A program made the position numbers and the translations under genes. Positions 35,121 to 44,106 of a DNA stretch of 64,000 bases are shown piece by piece. Source of the DNA: Geomonas sp. Red32 (GTDB lineage Bacteria; Desulfobacterota; Desulfuromonadia; Geobacterales; Geobacteraceae); the NCBI RefSeq assembly GCF_023652955.1, contig NZ_JAKLOY010000006.1, positions 274,973-338,972 on the forward strand, in the 5' to 3' direction. The first letter of the stretch is position 1. Each line of letters begins with the position of its first letter. The notes below the pieces were generated by a model. The model had not been told where the DNA came from and did no database searches. It worked only from the letters and a program-made list of their open reading frames with translations.

Positions 35121-35975
35121 ATGCCCTTTACCGTACTCTGCCAGGCCACCAGTGGCTGCCGCGACACCAGCGAACCTGCGGCCGTGAGGCTGCTGCTGGT
35201 GGCGGTGGCGCTCGGGTTTCTGGCGCTGTTCCTTTTTCTTCCCTTGGGAGCGCTCTTCGCCCAGGCCTTCGCCAAGGGGTGGGACGCCTACCTTGCCGCA
35301 CTGGGCGACGATGAGACCCTCTACGCCCTGAGGCTCACCGGCCTGATCGCCGCCTGCTGCGTCCCGGCCAACCTGGCCTTCGGCATCGCAGCCTCCTGGG
35401 CCATCGCCAAGTTCACCTTCCCCGGCCGGAGCCTCTTGGTGACGCTGATCGATCTCCCGTTTTCCGTGTCGCCGGTCGTCTCCGGCCTCATCTACGTGCT
35501 GGTGTTCGGGCTCCAGGGGTGGCTCGGCCCCTTCCTCCAGGCGCACGATCTCAAGATCATCTTCGCGGTGCCGGGGATGGTGCTCGCCACCGTCTTCGTC
35601 ACCTTCCCCTTCGTCGCCCGCGAACTGATCCCGCTCATGGAGTCTCAGGGGAACGACGAGGAGGAGGCCGCCCTGACCCTGGGGGCGGGCGGTTTGCAGA
35701 CCTACCTGCGGGTGACCTTTCCCCGCATAAAGTGGGGGATCATCTACGGGGTCATACTCTGCAACGCCAGGGCGATGGGGGAATTCGGCGCCGTATCGGT
35801 GGTCTCCGGCCATATCCGCGGGGCGACCAATACCGTCCCGCTGCAGGTGGAGATCCTCTACAACGAGTACAACTACACCGCCGCCTTCGCCGTCGCCTCG
35901 GTGCTGGCCCTGCTTGCCCTGGTCACCCTGGCGGTAAAGAGCATGGCCCAGTGGAAGATCCACCAGCTAAAGTGA
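35121..35975 (+). CDS. cysW: Sulfate ABC permease CysW
   Basis: 284 aa, six membrane helices. SVSPVVSGLIYVLVFG, the EAA loop (EEAALTLGAGGLQTYLRVTFP) and ARAMGEFGAVSVVSGHIRG are typical of CysW. GAGGAAG precedes the ATG at 35121. It lies 27 nt after cysT and 21 nt before cysA. Confidence 0.93.
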   Translation: MPFTVLCQATSGCRDTSEPAAVRLLLVAVALGFLALFLFLPLGALFAQAFAKGWDAYLAALGDDETLYALRLTGLIAACCVPANLAFGIAASWAIAKFTFPGRSLLVTLIDLPFSVSPVVSGLIYVLVFGLQGWLGPFLQAHDLKIIFAVPGMVLATVFVTFPFVARELIPLMESQGNDEEEAALTLGAGGLQTYLRVTFPRIKWGIIYGVILCNARAMGEFGAVSVVSGHIRGATNTVPLQVEILYNEYNYTAAFAVASVLALLALVTLAVKSMAQWKIHQLK

Positions 35976-35996
35976 CGAAGGGGGAGGGGAGGATAC

Positions 35997-37061
35997 ATGA
36001 GCATCGCGATCGAGAAGGTCTGGAAGAGTTTCGGAGGGGTGCCCGCCGTCAAGGGGGTGAGCCTGCCGGTTCCTTCCGGCGAACTGGTGGCGCTCCTCGG
36101 CCCCTCGGGGTCCGGCAAGACCACGCTGTTACGGGTCATTGCCGGTCTCGAGCGCCCCGACAGCGGCCGTGTCTTCTTCGACGGGGAGGAGGCCACTTTC
36201 CGGGCAGTCCGGGAGCGGAAGGTGGGCTTCGTCTTCCAGCATTACGCGCTGTTTCGCCACCTGACCGTCTTCGACAACATCGCCTTCGGGCTGGCGGTCA
36301 AGCCGAGGAAGGTCCGCCCCGGGAAGCGGGAAATCGCGGAGAAGGTGAACGCGCTTCTCAAGCTTATCCAGCTCGAACAGATGGCGGACCGCTACCCGGC
36401 CCAACTCTCCGGCGGTCAGCGTCAGCGGGTCGCCCTGGCGCGGGCCCTGGCGGTCGAGCCGCGGGTGCTTCTGCTCGACGAGCCTTTCGGTGCCCTCGAT
36501 GCCCGCGTCCGTCAGGAGCTGCGGCGCTGGCTCAGGCGGCTGCACGACGACCTGAAGATCACCAGCGTCTTCGTCACCCACGACCAGGAAGAGGCCCTCG
36601 AGGTGGCGGACCGGATCGTGGTCATGAACGAAGGGGAGATCGAGCAGGAGGGTACCCCGTTGGAGGTGTACGATCATCCGGCCACCCCCTTCGTTTTCGA
36701 TTTTCTCGGCAAGGTCAATCTCTTCAGAGGGAGGGCGTCCCACGGCAGGTTTCCCGCGGGCGAGCCCCCCGTTCCCGGCCTTCTTCCCTCGCTCAAGCTT
36801 CCCAAGCTTTGCCCGGCCTCTTTCCGCGACGTCGATATCGAGCACCAGCCAGTGGATGACCGGGCGGTACCGGCCAAGGTCAGTTTTCTCCTCCCCGTCG
36901 GTCCGCTGGTACGGGTTGAGCTCGTCTTCGACGGTTTCGACTCCTCGCTGGAACTGGACCTCCCACGGGACACCGCGGACCGCCTCGCGCTCCGGGTAGG
37001 GGATGTGGTCTTTGCCTTGCCTAAACAGGTGGAGTCCGTGACCGGCGATTATCAGATTTAA
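35997..37061 (+). CDS. cysA: Sulfate ABC transporter ATP-binding protein CysA
   Basis: 354 aa. Walker A (GPSGSGKTT), signature (LSGGQRQR), Walker B ([12 protein letters not shown]) and H-loop (VTHDQEEAL) are intact. A C-terminal TOBE-like domain ends the protein. GGGGAGGATAC precedes the ATG. It drives the CysTW permease. Nearby cysK uses the sulfide made from imported sulfate. Confidence 0.93.
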   Translation: MSIAIEKVWKSFGGVPAVKGVSLPVPSGELVALLGPSGSGKTTLLRVIAGLERPDSGRVFFDGEEATFRAVRERKVGFVFQHYALFRHLTVFDNIAFGLAVKPRKVRPGKREIAEKVNALLKLIQLEQMADRYPAQLSGGQRQRVALARALAVEPRVLLLDEPFGALDARVRQELRRWLRRLHDDLKITSVFVTHDQEEALEVADRIVVMNEGEIEQEGTPLEVYDHPATPFVFDFLGKVNLFRGRASHGRFPAGEPPVPGLLPSLKLPKLCPASFRDVDIEHQPVDDRAVPAKVSFLLPVGPLVRVELVFDGFDSSLELDLPRDTADRLALRVGDVVFALPKQVESVTGDYQI

Positions 37062-37199
37062 GCCCTTTTCAGCAGATGCCCGCCTAATGAGGTATTATTT
37101 CCTACCGTCAGCGGTAAAACTTCCACGGCCGGTTGGTCCCCGTCCCGAAGACCATTTTTCAAAAGCACACCACTGTGGTCAAGTAGGCTCGAAAAATAC

Positions 37200-37226
37200 T
37201 TGACAAAGATACAGGATGAATATAAA
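37200..37226 (+). promoter_or_regulatory. Candidate sigma-70 promoter of cysK
   Basis: TTGACA (37200-37205), a 15-nt spacer and TATAAA (37221-37226), about 80 nt before the cysK start. The -35 is perfect; spacing is slightly short. Confidence 0.55.
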
Positions 37227-37304
37227 CATACCGTATCCGATTGCTATCGTTCCCACTTGCCGCGCTGGCACAACCTGAGAATACCAACCGAAAGGAGCAA
37301 GCCC

Positions 37305-38258
37305 ATGTCCCGCATCTTCCTAGACAATTCCCAGTCCATCGGCAACACGCCGCTGGTCAAGCTGAACCACCTGACCAAAGGTGCCAAGGCCACCGTCCTC
37401 GCCAAAGTCGAAGGGCGTAACCCCGCGTACTCCGTGAAGTGCAGGATCGGCGCCAACCTGATCTGGGATGCGGAGGAGCGTGGCGTGCTGAAGCCCGGCA
37501 TGGAGATCGTGGAACCGACCAGCGGAAACACCGGCATCGCCTTGGCCTACGTCGCCGCCGCCCGCGGCTACAAGCTCACCCTCACCATGCCGGAGACCAT
37601 GAGCATCGAGCGCCGCAGGGTGCTGGCCGCCCTGGGTGCCAACCTGATCCTCACCCCCGGCTCCGCCGGCATGAAGGGTGCCGTCAGCCGCGCCGAGGAA
37701 CTGGCCGCCTCCGATCCCAGCCGCTATTTCCTCCCGCAGCAGTTCAAGAACCCGGCCAATCCGGCCATCCACGAGAAGACCACCGGCCCCGAGATCTGGA
37801 ACGATACCGACGGCGCCGTCGACGTCGTGGTCTCCGGGGTGGGCACCGGCGGCACCATCACCGGCATCTCCCGCTACATCAAAAACACCAAGGGGAAAAA
37901 GATCATCACCGTGGCGGTCGAGCCTACCGAGAGCCCGGTCATCACCCAGAAGCTTGCCGGTGAGGAGCTGAGGCCCGGCCCCCACAAGATCCAGGGGATC
38001 GGCGCCGGTTTCATCCCCGAGACCCTCGACCTTTCCCTCATCGACCGGGTCGAGCAGGTGGACAGCAACGAATCGCTGGAAACCGCCCGCCGGCTGATCA
38101 AGGAGGAAGGGCTGCTGGTGGGGATCTCCAGCGGTGCCGCGGTCGCCGCCGCGGTCCGTCTCGCCAACCTTCCGGAGTTCGCCGGGAAGAACATCGTGGT
38201 CATCCTTCCCGACCTGGCCGAACGTTACCTTTCCACCGCGCTCTTCGAAGAGGCCTGA
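37305..38258 (+). CDS. cysK: Cysteine synthase A
   Basis: 317 aa. Start 37305 has AAAGGAG 7 nt upstream. It makes cysteine from O-acetylserine and sulfide using PLP. The PLP-binding Lys is in [10 protein letters not shown], the substrate loop is TSGNTGIA, and the phosphate-binding GTGGT motif is present. It has its own promoter and terminator downstream of the sulfate-import genes. Confidence 0.95.
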   Translation: MSRIFLDNSQSIGNTPLVKLNHLTKGAKATVLAKVEGRNPAYSVKCRIGANLIWDAEERGVLKPGMEIVEPTSGNTGIALAYVAAARGYKLTLTMPETMSIERRRVLAALGANLILTPGSAGMKGAVSRAEELAASDPSRYFLPQQFKNPANPAIHEKTTGPEIWNDTDGAVDVVVSGVGTGGTITGISRYIKNTKGKKIITVAVEPTESPVITQKLAGEELRPGPHKIQGIGAGFIPETLDLSLIDRVEQVDSNESLETARRLIKEEGLLVGISSGAAVAAAVRLANLPEFAGKNIVVILPDLAERYLSTALFEEA

Positions 38259-38281
38259 TCCGGCCTCCGTTTCGCACCTCG

Positions 38282-38312
38282 AAGCCCCGGAGCCTTGCGC
38301 CCGGGGCTTTTT
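38282..38312 (+). terminator. Intrinsic terminator of cysK
   Basis: AAGCCCCGG / CCGGGGCTT stem around a 10-nt loop, with a T-run. Confidence 0.85.
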
Positions 38313-38414
38313 CGTGTCCCGGGTGCGGCATCCCGGCAAAACTCCTACGAAAACAGAGCAATTGCATTGCATCATTCAATTTGGTAGGATACCGGACGAT
38401 TTCCTTTCTTCCTC

Positions 38415-39005
38415 ATGAGGTGCTCCCGTTTGAGAGTAGGACGTTTCCTGACTACCGTTCTTTCGTGCTTTTGCCTGGTGGCCCTGGTCCATCCGGCGCC
38501 GCTCCACGCCGAGACCCCGCCCCAGGTGGTGGAAGGGCTGGTGGTCGGGGTGGCCGAGGGGGACCGCATCACGGTGAACTCCTTCGGGACCGAGATTCAC
38601 GTCCAGCTCTACGGCATCGCCGCTCCCCAGCCTGCCCGCATGGATAAATACACCGGATGGTACAAGCCGGGTCAGCCCTACGCCGAGGAGGCTTTCCGGG
38701 CCCTCTCCAGCAAGATTCTCCACCAGGTGGTCAAGGTCGAAATCCGTCGCAACATCGTGCTCAAGAACGACCAGGTCGCCCTGGCAGTCGTCTACCTCGA
38801 TCACCGCAACATCAACCTCGAGATGCTGGCGGAAGGGTGGGGGTGGGCCTACCGGAGGTTCCTGAACCGGGCGGATCACGCCCATTACCTCGGAGCCGAG
38901 AAGTACGCCCGCTCCAAGAAAACTGGGCTCTGGTCCCAGGACAATCCCCAGGCTCCTTGGGATTACCGCCCCAACGTCAGGTTGCGCAGACACACCGGCG
39001 GGTAA
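38415..39005 (+). CDS. Secreted SNase-fold protein lacking usual catalytic residues
   Basis: 196 aa with a signal peptide ending near PLHAE. The fold follows staphylococcal nuclease (VVGVAEGDRITV, VQLYGIAAPQP, GWGWAYRRF, GLWSQDNPQAPWDYR). At positions matching the catalytic Arg35, Asp40 and Glu43 of the family (normally RLxGIDxPE) it has Gln, Ala and Gln. The second catalytic Arg (in the usual DKYGR) is also absent (LKNDQV). It may bind nucleic acid or protein rather than cut, unless another set of residues is used. Confidence 0.75.
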   Translation: MRCSRLRVGRFLTTVLSCFCLVALVHPAPLHAETPPQVVEGLVVGVAEGDRITVNSFGTEIHVQLYGIAAPQPARMDKYTGWYKPGQPYAEEAFRALSSKILHQVVKVEIRRNIVLKNDQVALAVVYLDHRNINLEMLAEGWGWAYRRFLNRADHAHYLGAEKYARSKKTGLWSQDNPQAPWDYRPNVRLRRHTGG

Positions 39006-39016
39006 CGAGAAGCGCC

Positions 39017-39240
39017 ACCTCCGTCCACCTCCGTCCACCTCCGTCCACCTCCGTCCACCTCCGTCCACCTCCGTCCACCTCCGTCCACCTCCGTCCACCT
39101 ACGTCCACCTACGTCCACCTACGTCCACCTACGTCCACCTACGTCCACCTACGTCCACCTACGTCCACCTACGTCCACCTACGTCCACCTACGTCCACCT
39201 ACGTCCACCTACGTCCACCTACGCCCACCTACGTCCACGC
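39017..39240. repeat. 10-bp tandem repeat array in two homogeneous blocks
   Basis: About 22 copies. The first eight are CCGTCCACCT (39021-39100). Next come about twelve of ACGTCCACCT, one ACGCCCACCT and a partial copy. The two variants are segregated into blocks, suggesting separate expansions by slippage. A frame open through it only encodes a simple STxVHLRPP-like pattern, which I do not accept as a gene. No spacers are present, so it is not CRISPR. Confidence 0.95.
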
Positions 39241-39413
39241 CGCATCCCACCCCTCGTTGTTCTCATCCATGCCTTGGTTCGACCGTCTCTTTATAAAAGA
39301 TCGCTAACCTGCTGATTGCACGCTTTTTCCCTTCGCACCCGCCTTCCGGGGGCGTGTTATAATGAAGCATCGCCGGGGCCGGCGCTCATGGCTGGCTAAA
39401 GCGGTAAGGACTT

Positions 39414-41618
39414 ATGACCATGACGGGGAATAGAGGAGCCGAGGTATCCACTCAGGCCACCATCCTGGTGGTCGAGGACAGCCTGACCCAGGCGGCCATG
39501 CTGGAGCGCCTGCTCACGGAGCGGGGGTACCGGGTCGAGGTAGCCAGAAACGGCCGCGAAGGGCTGGAGAAAGCCTTTGCCTCCATCCCCGACCTGGTGG
39601 TCAGCGACATCGTCATGCCGTTGATGACTGGGTTCGAGCTCTGCAAGGAGATCAAGAACGCCCCCCGCCTCAAAGAAACGCCTGTCATCCTCCTGACCTC
39701 GTTGAACGATCCCACCGACGTCATCCGTGGCCTTCAGTGCAAGGCCGATCATTTCCTGACCAAGCCGTACGACGAGGAGGTGCTCCTCGGACGAATCCGG
39801 CAGGTATTACGCGCCCGGCGGGAACAGGTCGAGGACGACCCCCGGCTCGGCACCCCGGTCGAGTTCGCCGGCGGCAAGTTCCACATCGACGCCGAAAGAA
39901 AACAGATCCTCGGCCTGCTGCTCTCCACCTACGAGACGGCGGTGGAAAAGAACGCCGCCCTCCTGACAAGCCAGCAGTCACTCAGGGAACTGAACGAACA
40001 GCTCGAGGAACGGATCCAGGCACGCACCGCCTCCCTTCTCCAGGAAGTCGAGGAACGGACCAAGGCCGAGGAGCGGCTGGGAGAGGTGACCAGGCGGCTG
40101 CAACTGGCAGCCGATTCCGCCCATCTCGGCATCTGGGACCTCGACGTGGCCGCCGACCGGCTCATCTGGGACGAAAGGATGTACCAGCTCTTCGGCGGCA
40201 ATCCGGGAGACACGGTTGGTATCTCGTACTGGAGAGAGCGGCTCCACCCGGCCGACCGCGACCAGGTGATGAAGGCTTTCGACGACGCCCTGGCCGGCAG
40301 CCGCGAGTACGATCTCGAGTACCGGGTGCTGCAAGCGGACGGCACCCTCCGGTGGATCAAGGCCAACGGTACCGTCATCCGGGGCGAAGGGGGCGAGGCG
40401 GTCCGGATGATCGGCGTCTGCCAGGACATCTCCGCCCGCAAGAACCTGGAAGATCAGCTCAGGCAGGCCCAGAAAATGGAGGCGGTCGGCCAGTTTGCTG
40501 GCGGCATCGCTCATGATTTCAACAACATACTGACCGCCATCGTCGGCTTTGCCAGCATGGCGCAGCTCAAGATGCGCGAGGACGATCCCCTGCGTCCCTT
40601 CCTCGACCAGGTCCTCTCCGCCGCCGATCGGGCCGCCGGGCTCACCCAGAGCCTGCTCACCTTCAGCCGGAAGCAGCCGATCAATCTCTCCCCGGTCAAC
40701 CTGAACGACCTGATCAAGAAGGTCGAGAAGTTCCTCGGCCGGATCATCGGCGAGGACATCAAGCTGATGATGGTCTTCAAGGAAGACGAGATCGTCGTCC
40801 AGGCCGACGGCGGGCAGATCGAGCAGGTCCTCCTTAACCTGGCCACCAACGTGCGGGACGCGCTTCCCCACGGCGGCACCCTCTCGATCGTGACCGAGAC
40901 CGTGGACATCGACCAGGAGTACGTCGATTTTTACCGCAGTGGATCCCCCGGACGCTACGCCCGTATTTCGGTTTCCGATAACGGGATCGGGATGGATGCC
41001 GAGACCAAGAAGCGGATCTTCGAACCGTTTTACACCACCAAGCAGGTGGGGAAGGGGACCGGCCTCGGCCTTTCCATCGTCTACGGCATCGTGCAGCAGC
41101 ACAAAGGGTTCATCAACGTCTACAGCGAAGTGGGCCGCGGCACCACCTTCAGCATCTATCTCCCGCTGGCCGTCGGCGTCCAGCTTCCCAAGCCAGGCCA
41201 GGGAGAGCTTGCACCGCCGGTAGGGGGCGACGAGACGATACTGCTGGCGGAGGACGACGCCGTGGTGCGCGAGCTGTCGAGGACCGTGCTGGCGGACTTC
41301 GGCTACCGGGTGATCGAGGCGAGTAACGGCGAAGAAGCGGTCGAGAAGTTTCGCGAGCACCGCGACGAGATCGGCCTCCTCCTCTTCGACATCGTCATGC
41401 CGAAGAAAAACGGCAAGGAGGCTTTCGACGAGATCCGGAGCCTGAGCCCGCACGTCAAGGCGCTGTTCCTGAGCGGCTATCCTGCCGAGATTATAAGCAA
41501 TACCGGGCTGATCGAAGAGGGGGCGTCCCTGATCATGAAGCCGGTCCATCCCCAAGACCTCCTGCGCAGGATCCGGAGGGCGCTCGACGAGCCGGATAGG
41601 GAGGGGGGGGACCGATGA
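39414..41618 (+). CDS. Hybrid sensor kinase (REC-PAS-HisKA-HATPase-REC)
   Basis: 734 aa, soluble. N-terminal receiver (about residues 15-135; phospho-Asp in VVSDIVMP), a coiled coil (about 190-235), a PAS domain (about 240-350), HisKA with phospho-His in GGIAHDFNNIL, a HATPase domain (GTGLGLSIVYG), and a second receiver (LLFDIVMPKKNG). TATAAT at 39358-39363 may be its -10. The stop overlaps the cheR start (ATGA). It is the first gene of the chemosensory operon and may be its response output or a cross-talking kinase. Confidence 0.9.
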   Translation: MTMTGNRGAEVSTQATILVVEDSLTQAAMLERLLTERGYRVEVARNGREGLEKAFASIPDLVVSDIVMPLMTGFELCKEIKNAPRLKETPVILLTSLNDPTDVIRGLQCKADHFLTKPYDEEVLLGRIRQVLRARREQVEDDPRLGTPVEFAGGKFHIDAERKQILGLLLSTYETAVEKNAALLTSQQSLRELNEQLEERIQARTASLLQEVEERTKAEERLGEVTRRLQLAADSAHLGIWDLDVAADRLIWDERMYQLFGGNPGDTVGISYWRERLHPADRDQVMKAFDDALAGSREYDLEYRVLQADGTLRWIKANGTVIRGEGGEAVRMIGVCQDISARKNLEDQLRQAQKMEAVGQFAGGIAHDFNNILTAIVGFASMAQLKMREDDPLRPFLDQVLSAADRAAGLTQSLLTFSRKQPINLSPVNLNDLIKKVEKFLGRIIGEDIKLMMVFKEDEIVVQADGGQIEQVLLNLATNVRDALPHGGTLSIVTETVDIDQEYVDFYRSGSPGRYARISVSDNGIGMDAETKKRIFEPFYTTKQVGKGTGLGLSIVYGIVQQHKGFINVYSEVGRGTTFSIYLPLAVGVQLPKPGQGELAPPVGGDETILLAEDDAVVRELSRTVLADFGYRVIEASNGEEAVEKFREHRDEIGLLLFDIVMPKKNGKEAFDEIRSLSPHVKALFLSGYPAEIISNTGLIEEGASLIMKPVHPQDLLRRIRRALDEPDREGGDR

Positions 41619-43075
41619 GAACCCTCTCCGACCAGGAGCTTGCCCGCCTCTGCGACCTTTTTGCCCGCCACATGGGGCTCTCCTTCCCGAAAGAGCGGTG
41701 GAACACCCTGGACTCCTCCTTGGCCGCCGCCTCACGGCGCTTCAATTTCGGCGATCCCCGCGCCTTTGCCGCCTGGCTCCTCTCCTCCCCCTTGAACCGC
41801 CAGCAGGTTGAGGTGCTGGCCGGTTACCTGACCATCGGCGAAACCTACTTTTTCCGCGACCCCCGCACCCTCGACGTGGCCCAGAAGGAGCTCTTTCCTC
41901 CCCTGATCGCGGCCCGGCGCTGGCGCCAGCGGAGGCTGAGGATCTGGAGTGCCGGCTGCTCGTCGGGCGAGGAGCCGTACACCCTCGCCATCCTGCTCGA
42001 CCGGATGCTTCCCGATATCGCCCGCTGGAACATCACCATCCTGGCCACCGATTTCAATCCCAACGCCCTTGCCAAGGGGGTCGGCGGCCGCTACGGAAAA
42101 TGGTCCTTCCGGGCCACCCCCGCCTGGTTCCGCGAGCAGTATTTCGAGAGTCAGCGGGAAGACGAGTACCGGGTGGCCGACAGGGTGAGGCGGATGGTTT
42201 CCTTCGCCTACCTCAACCTGGCGGACGACCGCTATCCCTCGCTGGTCACCAACACCAACGCCATGGACGTCATCTTCTGCCGTAACGTCCTCATGTACTT
42301 CACCCCGGATGTCGCCCGGGAAGTCGCATCCAAGCTCGAGCGCTCCCTCGCCGACGACGGCTGGCTCGTCCTGGGGCCCGCCGAGAGCCTCCCCCGCGGC
42401 TTCCTCCACCTGAAGCCGGTCAGCTTCGGCGGCATCGTCGCCTACCACAAGCGCCCGCGTCAGGCAGCGGTTCCGCCCACCCCCGAGGCCCCAAGGGAGT
42501 TTTCCGAAGCGGTCCCCGGTGCTGCGGTGAGGGAGGAAAACCTTGCCGTGGCCAAGTCCCCGCCACCGGCCTTCTCCGCTGCCGCGAGCTTATTCCGCCT
42601 CGGCGAGTATGCCGAAGCCGTTGAACAACTGGAAGGTGTCGATAAAGCCGGAGGGCTCACGCCGGACGGGCGCTTCCTGCTGGTCCGCGCCCTGGCCAAC
42701 GGCGGTCGTCTCGACGAGGCTCTGGCCGCCTGCGACGCGGCGCTGTCCGAGGAGAAGCTGGACCCGGCCCTGCACGTCATGCGGGCCGAGATCCTTCAGG
42801 AAAAGGGGGACGGGACGGAGGCCCAGGTTTCCTTGCAACGGGCCCTCTACCTGGACCCGGAGCTGGTCCCCGCCCATTTCGCCCTCGGCAACCTTGCCCT
42901 CTGGAGCGGCGATATCCCGGGAGCCTGCCGCCATTTCGACAACGCACGCCGGCTCCTCGACCGCCTTCCCGCCGAGGCGGAGGTCCCGGGTTCGGAAGGG
43001 ATGAGCGCGGGACGGTTGAGGGAAGTGCTGGACTCGATGGCGATCTGCACCGGGTCAAGAACGGGAGGCCGGTGA
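41615..43075 (+). CDS. CheR methyltransferase with TPR tail (WspC-like)
   Basis: 486 aa. The SAM-dependent methyltransferase domain covers about residues 1-275 (IGETYFFRD, SAGCSSGEEPYTLA, IFCRNVLMYF) and methylates glutamates of the receptor. A linker and TPR-like repeats (about 305-470) follow, as in WspC-type CheR. Its start overlaps the kinase stop and its end overlaps the CheW gene, so the genes are translationally coupled. Confidence 0.92.
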   Translation: MRTLSDQELARLCDLFARHMGLSFPKERWNTLDSSLAAASRRFNFGDPRAFAAWLLSSPLNRQQVEVLAGYLTIGETYFFRDPRTLDVAQKELFPPLIAARRWRQRRLRIWSAGCSSGEEPYTLAILLDRMLPDIARWNITILATDFNPNALAKGVGGRYGKWSFRATPAWFREQYFESQREDEYRVADRVRRMVSFAYLNLADDRYPSLVTNTNAMDVIFCRNVLMYFTPDVAREVASKLERSLADDGWLVLGPAESLPRGFLHLKPVSFGGIVAYHKRPRQAAVPPTPEAPREFSEAVPGAAVREENLAVAKSPPPAFSAAASLFRLGEYAEAVEQLEGVDKAGGLTPDGRFLLVRALANGGRLDEALAACDAALSEEKLDPALHVMRAEILQEKGDGTEAQVSLQRALYLDPELVPAHFALGNLALWSGDIPGACRHFDNARRLLDRLPAEAEVPGSEGMSAGRLREVLDSMAICTGSRTGGR

Positions 43076-44082
43076 TGGCCAAAAGGTCTCTCTTCCCGTT
43101 CCGTATCGACGACCGCCACTTCGCCCTCGACATCGCTGCCGTGGACCGGGTAGTCGGGATGGTCGAATTCCACTCCCTTCCCTATGGGGCCGCCGGCCTT
43201 TTGGGGATGGTGACCGTACAGGGGGATCTCTTGCCGGTCGCCGACCTGCGGCCGCTCCTGGGACTTGCCGCCCGCCCCTTAACCGTGAGCGATGTGCTCA
43301 TCTTCTGCCATGGCGGCGGCTCCCGCTTCGCCATCGCCGCCGCCGAGGTCGAAGGGGTGCTCGACGTTGGCTCCGGGGAGATCCAGGATGCCGGAGATCA
43401 TGCCGGTGGCGGAGCGATTGCCGGGCTGATCCACCGGTTCGACCGGCTGCTGGTCCTTCTCGATCCGGTCGGGATCGCTTCCCGTTGCTCCATGGAACCG
43501 GAAGGCGAAGGGACGCCGCCCGAGCGGGGTGCCCTGGTCGAGCTGGCCGGTAGCGGAGGGGCGCCCCGGGAAGAGGCGCGGGCCAGGATGGTGCTGAGGG
43601 AACGGACCCGGCGGCTTGCCGGGGTGGAGAACAGGGGGGCAGGGGGAGAGCTGCAACTGGTCGAATTCACCCTGGCCGGCCAGCCGTTTGGCCTGGAGAC
43701 CCAGTTCGTCAAAGAGGTCGGACAGCTGCGGCAACTTACCCCGTTACCCGGTACCCCGCCTTTCGTAGCCGGTATCGTCAACCTGCGCGGGACCATCGTC
43801 TCGGTGGTGGACCTGCGGAGCCTTTTTGAGCTCGATGCTGCCGCTGACGGTTCTCCCGGGAGAATCATCGTGCTCGGCGACGGCGGGATGGAATTCGCCC
43901 TGCTGGCGGCCTCCATCGTCGGGGTGCGCGGCGTCGCCACCGCCGAGCTGAAGCCGTCCTTGCCGACCCTGACCGGCTCCCGGGGAGAATACCTGAAGGG
44001 GGTGGCCGGCCAGCGGGTCGCCGTCCTCGACGGAGGCAAGCTTCTCGCCGACCGCCGCCTGGTGGTCAATCGCGACGTCTGA
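43075..44082 (+). CDS. cheW: Tandem-domain CheW adaptor
   Basis: 335 aa with two CheW domains (about residues 5-140 and 195-330), e.g. GMVTVQGDLLPVADLRPLL and GIVNLRGTIVSVVDLRSLF. The two-domain form suggests it bridges CheA and receptor in one chain, or two receptors. A GTG one codon upstream is also possible; ATG at 43075 overlaps the cheR stop (TGATG). Confidence 0.9.
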   Translation: MAKRSLFPFRIDDRHFALDIAAVDRVVGMVEFHSLPYGAAGLLGMVTVQGDLLPVADLRPLLGLAARPLTVSDVLIFCHGGGSRFAIAAAEVEGVLDVGSGEIQDAGDHAGGGAIAGLIHRFDRLLVLLDPVGIASRCSMEPEGEGTPPERGALVELAGSGGAPREEARARMVLRERTRRLAGVENRGAGGELQLVEFTLAGQPFGLETQFVKEVGQLRQLTPLPGTPPFVAGIVNLRGTIVSVVDLRSLFELDAAADGSPGRIIVLGDGGMEFALLAASIVGVRGVATAELKPSLPTLTGSRGEYLKGVAGQRVAVLDGGKLLADRRLVVNRDV

Positions 44083-44106
44083 AGGGGGAGAAGGGAGGTT
44101 TCCACC

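Noticed and set aside
39017..39240. CRISPR array
   Set aside because: Units are only 10 bp, contiguous and without spacers; no cas genes.
38657..39307. Open frame running from the nuclease-like gene into the 10-bp repeats
   Set aside because: The part before the repeats is a shadow of the real gene and the rest is a simple repeat translation.
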